A stretch of DNA of 64,000 nt. Source: Hofstenia miamia. Taxonomy: Eukaryota > Xenacoelomorpha > Acoela. The notes below the pieces were generated by a model that saw only the letters and a program-made list of their open reading frames with translations, was not told the origin of the DNA and did not search any database. The translations under genes and the position numbers were made by a program. This document shows, in pieces, positions 58,491-64,000 of this stretch. Within the stretch, counting starts at the first letter, position 1. The number at the start of each line of letters is the position of its first letter. The stretch spans positions 436,962 through 500,961 of the forward strand of contig SCFE01000049.1 of NCBI GenBank assembly GCA_004352715.1, written 5' to 3'.

Positions 58491-60265
58491 ATTAGCTGTG
58501 AATATTGTTTATAATGACTTCTCTGTCTCGGCCAAAACTTTTTGAATACTCTTCGTAATAAAGAGCAGCTGATACATTATCTTCCTAGGAAATATTTATA
58601 AAAATACTTCAAAGCGCTTAAAAATACAAGCATTCAGAGTGGTATCTTCACTCTCACAAAGCGGATGCTGTATTAATCTTAATTCTGAAGACAAGAATTT
58701 TCAAACAAACAAGACAGAATGCGAAAATGTATCTATTCTTTAAATTTTATATACTAAGTTTATAGACGCACATAAATAATCTTAAACACCTTGAAGCTAT
58801 ATATATATATTCAGAATAATTGCAAAAGCTGTTTTTTGTAAAAAATTTAAATATTCTTTTATCTACAAATAAGAACTTGAAATATTGCTTCAAAAGCTAA
58901 AAAAAATTATCTGTGGACAGATTGAACTATTTTAGGGTTAATTTGAAAATATACAATGGAAACTAAATCTCTTATAAAAAATTAATATATAAATAAATTC
59001 TGAAAGAACAATTGATGCAGGTGCTAAAAATCAGAATTACAATTTGTATCTTTACAAAAAATATTTGTCAAGTAGTATCCAGGAACATTTATGACCAGCA
59101 CTATACTGTTAAAATGCACATGATTAAGAAAAAGTGTGGGGTATACTTTGTAACATTTTTTATACACTGTAATCAATGTGAAATAGCAAATGTAATGACT
59201 ACACTTTTTCCGTGATGCGTTTTGAAACATTAGTGCAACTATTCTTAAGATTTAATAATGGCTCTAGTGTTAAAAACGCTAGACATAAACTATAGCGGGT
59301 GATACACTTTCAAACCTCGAATAAAATAAGAATAAAATAATTTTGTTGGGCAGCAAAGATGTTGAGACGATACATTACACTGAACAACAAATTTAAGAAA
59401 AAAACATTACTAGAAATATGTAAAGTGGTTTAGACTAATTTGGGTACGCTGATTTCAAAAATCATAACCGTTTTGCTGTATCACATCAGGATTTTCAGTA
59501 ACAGAAATATTCCCATTGCCTAGAAGTTAGGATTTCAATGAAATTTTATAAAATCATTTATTCACTTATTTCATCATGAATGCCTCAAAATTATAGAAAT
59601 TAAAGAAAAACTCCACTAGAATGTAATTAGAAATGCTTTAGGCATTTGGCTTTCCGCTTGTGCTGCTCTGTGCAACATTTTATACAACTACAAAGTTCTA
59701 AGTAATTTTCCCAATACCTAAAAATATAATTGATGCTACGTGCAGTTTTTTAGTATTACATTAAATGGGTGCATATGTATATTTATGGCAAGATAAAAAA
59801 CGCGGTGCATTGGTTTGATTCGGAATGTGTTGCCGAATTTCTTAAATATAATAATGTCCATATTTCAGTAGAAACGTAGCTGTTTTTCGTTTCATCCATG
59901 TTGTAAAATGATATCTTTTGTTTACATATATCTTATCTATCCCGGCACAAAATAATTACCCTCGGAACATGTGCAGGGGCATGGTCCATTGGGGAACACT
60001 CCAAAGAGCATTTAACTTAGTTCATTTACCCCACGACAAAGCCTATCGTGTAACATTCGCTTAATAAATAAGGGAACAATTTAATTCTGTTTTTACACGT
60101 TTTAATTAGTTTATGTGCTTGACGGGGTGAGACACTAGCAAAGACTTGTCAAACATTTGTTTGGCAAATATTGGTCATACAAATTTGACAGTGTACCACC
60201 CCCTGTGATAATCGATAGTGAAAACAAGGCAAGAATGCCGAAAAATATTCTGTGAAGTCTATTAA
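58491..60265. other. No gene recognised; expected site of the missing dioxygenase 3' exon(s)
   Basis: I searched the minus strand for the HRV...R segment that should end the dioxygenase and found no convincing candidate. Otherwise short frames only. Confidence 0.4.
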
Positions 60266-60283
60266 TTAAAAGGAACTACAAAC

Positions 60284-60483
60284 GGCTGCAATTAAACGGT
60301 TGCCCGTCCATTTTTGCATGAGATCACCGATATTGACAATAACACAGCCAGGAATCGGTGTTGCTGGTATGTAAACTTTATCCCTCGTCATCACTTCCAA
60401 ACCACCAATATCATCTTGAAAAAGTAAAGTACAACTGCCGTAATCCGAGTGCTCACCACAACGTAATTGATTCAGCTTTATTT
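60284..60483 (-). CDS. Dioxygenase exon 6 (iron-binding HxD)
   Basis: The acceptor TTTATAG precedes AA, completing a Glu codon, then IKLNQLRCGEHSDYGSCTLL. The donor is weak (GCC|GTTTGT) and chosen only because the family alignment should continue after NRL.A. If it is not used, the protein ends AAVCSSF at 60266 and lacks the second iron ligand. Confidence 0.75.
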
Positions 60484-63479
60484 CTATAAATAAAATTACA
60501 TATTTAATGAGAAATAATGAAATTGTATGAGTTTTATAAAAATCAATGCTAAATTGCAAGAGAAGGAATTAGACTCGAATTTGAATAAATCTGTATCAAA
60601 CGAATAATACATATGAGAAGATGAAGTCACTTTGAGAATTTGCAGAGCTGAGATTTTATTGCGTCAGGCAATAACGCAACTTTTGACAAATTCTGTTTTC
60701 ACGCAATTTTTCCTGTTTTGGCGCAATTTCTGCTATATTTATCAGAAATCGCTCAAATCGAACGTCACTATTTTGCAGAATTGACTGTATTAATCCCCTT
60801 TTAGCGGTCCGGTCATTTGCCAACGAAATACGAAACTCACCGTGATATGCCGCAAAGGTTCGAAACTTACCGTAAATACTTATTTATAAGTTTAACAACT
60901 TAAAAGTTTTGCTGTTAAATATTAGTAAATTCTAAATGCCAAATTCTATTAATATTTATAATTTAAATAGTTAATATTGGTATTTTTAATTTTTCCACAA
61001 ATTCACAATGTACCTTGTTTGACCGACGGTACTACCGCATGTTTTGTAAACGCGGTATACCACAATGGCCTTTCTTAACCGCTGCTGTACTACACACCAC
61101 CGCGGTGTACCGCACGGCGAACATCTCTCCTTGGAATTCATGTTTGTATTCAGTTACATTTAAATACATTTTCACCAATCTCATTTTTATTGCGATCAAA
61201 ACCGCAGATCCTATTTCCAAGATATTTAGAGAAAAAATGAATAGGATGTTTATTGTTGTTGAAAGTTTCTAAATGATTTTCGAACTTTGCATTATTGAAT
61301 ATAAATTATATTATATATTATTAAAATTCACCTTTTCCAAGAAGTGAAGGATAAAATAGGCTGCGCATTGTCGTAATATTGTCGTTCCCAATTAAGTTAT
61401 GGTATTTAAAGAAATATTCATGGTCCTAAGCCAGTACCATAATATAGAACATTCACTAAAATTATACATCCAAACCCAATCCAATAGCGATGAGACGTAA
61501 GAGGCGCATCGATAATCTCCGGAGTTTGCCAAAAATATTTTTCATGGTGGTCTTGAATTCTGGCACTTCCTCAGGCCAAATCTAAAGTTTGGGAAATTAT
61601 CAATTTCATAAATATACTCTTAAAATATATTTAGGGTCAAGAAGTTTTAGATATTAGCTGCAAATGTAAAAACTGATAGAACATTTTTTAACCGAAATTG
61701 TAATTGTTGGATTTCCTACGTAAACACTGATTGACGCGTTTAATGAAGCATTTGCTTCAATAGATGAAAATACAGGCGAGGAAACAACAAAGTACGCATC
61801 GACAAACTTTAAATAGATCTCGATAAAGTTGGAGAATATTAAAATTATTCAAATAACATTGCATTATCAGATAAAAAATCAATTCAAAAGAGTATCTGGA
61901 AAAACCACAAATTTATTGTTGAAAACATGGTTGAGCATGATAAATTAATAAAATAACTTACAATATTTTCGTCTTCTATATTGGTAATGTTAAAGGATTC
62001 CTTGAGATCAGGAGGTCTATCAGGACTTAACCTAAGAAATGTATTTATATATTAAAAATAACAAGCCGAATTTGTAGACAGTGTGAAAGAAAACACAACA
62101 TAAGTATCTAGATATGATACAACAAATAGGAAATTAGGAATCCCAATTATATGAAAAAGCTATGGATGGTGTTTCTGTTTCGATACCAAAATTGTGCACG
62201 TTATGAGAACCTTATGACAATAGTGGGTAAAAAGCTTGCTTTGAAAGAATATGGCTGCTCCAACTGTTTTAAAAATTAAACGAGCTCGTTTAAAGCAGCA
62301 AAATCGTGAATCGAGCATGTTTTCTTGAATCATTGTAGATCTGATGAAATTGTTTTGTCACTTTGGGGTTTCGTCTAGATTTTTATTGATGAGCCACACT
62401 GTGCATTCGTCTTGATGGAATAAAATTTGAAACTTTGGGTGAAATAATTTTTTCTTTTTTGAATTTCTCAAGGGCAAAAAAGGGACTGTTGAGCGTAGCA
62501 CCAAAGAGTAAAAAACATCCAGCGGTTTTTACAAATATCAAATATTAAAGGACTTTGATAAATACTCGTAACACCCAAAATTATTCTATAGGAAAAGGGA
62601 TGCTTTAAACCTCTAACTAATAAATTTGACACACAGTAAAATGCGGGTAAATCGGCACAGGAACAAATCCCACCCATCAAACAGAAATATTTTAAACACA
62701 TTCCTTAATCTCTTCGAAATTTACTCTACAGTCAATAGAATGCCGTGTTTCAAGCAGGGTAAGATCGCTTAAATGAAAAAGACAAAAAATTGCAAAACCG
62801 AAGGAATACTCTCTGCAGAGTAAAACTTACCGTTCTAATTCGAAGGAAGCCCAACCATGGTTGGTATCGGTTCGCTTATATTTTTCTTTAATTGACACGG
62901 GTAGATTGAAGAACAAACTTGTATACTTGTGCAATGCATCAACCTTAAAAACAAGTGAAACATACCAAAAATATCTGACAAATATTTGAAATTGGTAACA
63001 ATTAGGTTGTACATATAAAGTTATATGAAGGTAAATTATTAGCAAATATTGAGCTGAAGTTGCACAAGCGCTATTCACGAGTTGATCTCTTCCCAAACAT
63101 TTGGCGAATATTTGGTAAAGTTTACAAATATAGTACAAATGTACTATACTCAGGTTTGCAATGGATCGGAAAAATACATCTATTTCTATGGAATGCGAAT
63201 TCCATCACTATTGTCACCCTGACCATATTCAATTAGGAAAATTGTATATCATACATTAATCGATAAATAATTCATCAGGCCTGAACTTACTTCATCTTCG
63301 GTAACTCCATGATTTTTAATATAGAAAAACCCAACAGAACTAAATGCTTTAATAATCTGCTTTGCTAAGCCCTCTAGATTCTGCTTTGCTAAGCCCTCTA
63401 GATCGTTTTTGACATATTCCTCGTCAGAATGCAACAATGATGCAGAAGTAAAATCCAAAACTGGAATTGTATCAACCAT
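60284..63479 (-). CDS. 2-oxoglutarate/Fe(II)-dependent dioxygenase (isopenicillin N synthase-like), 3' end missing
   Basis: Minus-strand exons are 63479-63291, 62943-62831, 62031-61962, 61581-61468, 61425-61332 and 60483-60284. The splice sites are GT/AG and all phases match (0, 2, 0, 0, 1), giving 260 codons. The order of segments fits the family: MVDTIPVLDF and VGFFYIKNHGV at the N-terminus, FFNLPVSIKEKYKR, HGWASFELERLSPDRPPDLK with ESFNI, then IWPEEVPEFK and DHEYFFKYHNLIGNDNITTM, and the double-stranded beta-helix part with LRCGEHSDYGSCTLLFQDD, holding the iron-binding HxD, then GCVIVNIGDLMQKWTGNRL. The second iron His (usually HRV) and the 2-oxoglutarate-binding Arg are not present; the frame stops 6 codons after NRLIAAV at 60266. 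A further exon is expected but not found. The substrate cannot be told. Cytosolic, as no signal peptide is seen. Confidence 0.88.
63291..63479 (-). CDS. Dioxygenase exon 1 with in-frame 24-bp duplication
   Basis: I chose the start at MVDTIPVLDF because family members begin just before this strand; the longer upstream frame is not conserved-looking. 63357-63380 and 63381-63404 are the same 24 bp with one difference, giving DLEGLAKQ followed by NLEGLAKQ. The donor GAA|GTAAGT follows THE residues TEDE. Confidence 0.85.
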
Positions 63480-64000
63480 TTCGAAAATTTGTGATTCTAG
63501 TTCTAAAACATAACACAATTTAATTAAATAATTGAGTATTATCATTTGGGCCTGGCATTTCGGAAATTTAAGTTAGTTTACCCTAATATACCTAAATGCA
63601 GAACAAAGAGTTTTCACCTAAATCCAAAAAGTTTTTAAATTGCAATTTGAAGCAAATCCTAAATTGCATCTATCACTAATGTAATCCAGAATTGGGACTT
63701 CATTGGATAATATAATGATGATGCAATCACTGGGGGGCGAAATAATTAACTGTCAAATCTCGCAAGGTGAATTACTAATCTATTGCAGTTAAATCAAATT
63801 CGCATTTAAAAATTGCTGGCGCATATCTCTAATCCACAAAACTTGCTTTACTTTACTCCAATTATATCAGTTCACGTGGAGAGAAGCATCTCAAAATCAG
63901 CGAGTATCTATGCATTTTTAACATACGTTACAAAGTTTTAGTATTGATTGTCACAATTTTATAACATTTTCGAAGCTGATATACTGTATTGACACTATAT
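63480..64000. other. 5' flank of the dioxygenase gene
   Basis: No coding motif. It contains the presumed promoter and 5' untranslated region of the minus-strand gene, but I see no element that can be named with confidence. Confidence 0.4.

Noticed and set aside
59800-59860. A minus-strand HRV tripeptide as the missing dioxygenase segment
   Set aside because: The surrounding residues do not fit the family (no following Arg-x-Ser region), and no acceptor in the right phase precedes it; probably chance.
1-64000. Prokaryotic features such as operons, ribosome binding sites, CRISPR arrays, or tRNA and rRNA genes
   Set aside because: The gene structures are spliced and the mobile elements are eukaryotic. 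No CRISPR-like repeat-spacer pattern and no tRNA or rRNA signature was seen; the two large tandem arrays have no unique spacers.

Overview
The window is strongly AT-rich, full of (TA)n tracts and low in gene content. Most recognisable coding sequence is either spliced animal-type gene structure or decayed transposase. LDL-receptor class A modules joined to a seven-transmembrane receptor, a multi-exon 2-oxoglutarate/Fe(II) dioxygenase, and many Tc1/mariner, piggyBac, hAT, LINE and Penelope-like remnants point to an invertebrate metazoan nuclear genome. Several introns are only 40-50 nt. I cannot name the species. There are no operons, CRISPR arrays, rRNA genes or tRNA genes that I can recognise. 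The assembly contains two 1000-N gaps, one 21-N gap and four single-N joins; several are flanked by duplicated sequence.

Layout. 0-8.9 kb: mostly empty, with a degenerate Tc1-like element bounded by TA (2881-3892) and a dispersed repeat at 6.1 kb. 8.9-11.8 kb: a very uniform 94-bp tandem array of about 30.7 units. 11.9-12.8 kb: an internally deleted mariner-like element. 14.3-14.6 kb: the 3' end of a minus-strand LINE running into a gap. 16.1-29.2 kb: a four-exon plus-strand gene for an LDLa-containing rhodopsin-like receptor, with exon phases that close on a 637-residue protein. Its introns carry a 160-bp satellite, a 90-bp near-perfect palindrome and a TTAA-flanked piggyBac-type MITE. 30.7-33.8 kb: a broken hAT transposase and a second fragment of it.

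34.1-40.1 kb: small multi-exon plus-strand genes of unknown function. One is Cys-rich (34.1-35.3 kb). The other (39.1-40.1 kb) has six phase-compatible mini-exons, and a decayed tandem copy of it lies at 37.3-39.0 kb, split by a Penelope-like GIY-YIG retroelement. 40.3-48.1 kb: transposon territory. It holds a piggyBac remnant, two near-identical plant-type (DD39D) mariner-like elements with Stowaway-like ends, a LINE remnant, a DDE_3-type transposase remnant and a 1-kb gap. 49.0-57.1 kb: more small exons and duplicated blocks, a piggyBac element between TTAA sites (49680-51353), and a split zinc-finger/tyrosine-recombinase-like gene (52.7-54.4 kb). 57.15-58.5 kb: a Tc1-like element abutting an old mariner fragment. 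60.3-63.5 kb: a minus-strand 2-oxoglutarate dioxygenase gene with six exons found and its C-terminal exon(s) missing.

The three best-supported host genes are the receptor, the dioxygenase and the 39-kb mini-exon gene. The first two give no sign of working together. The main candidates for something undescribed are the tandemly duplicated mini-exon gene family and the plant-type mariner in an apparent animal genome.
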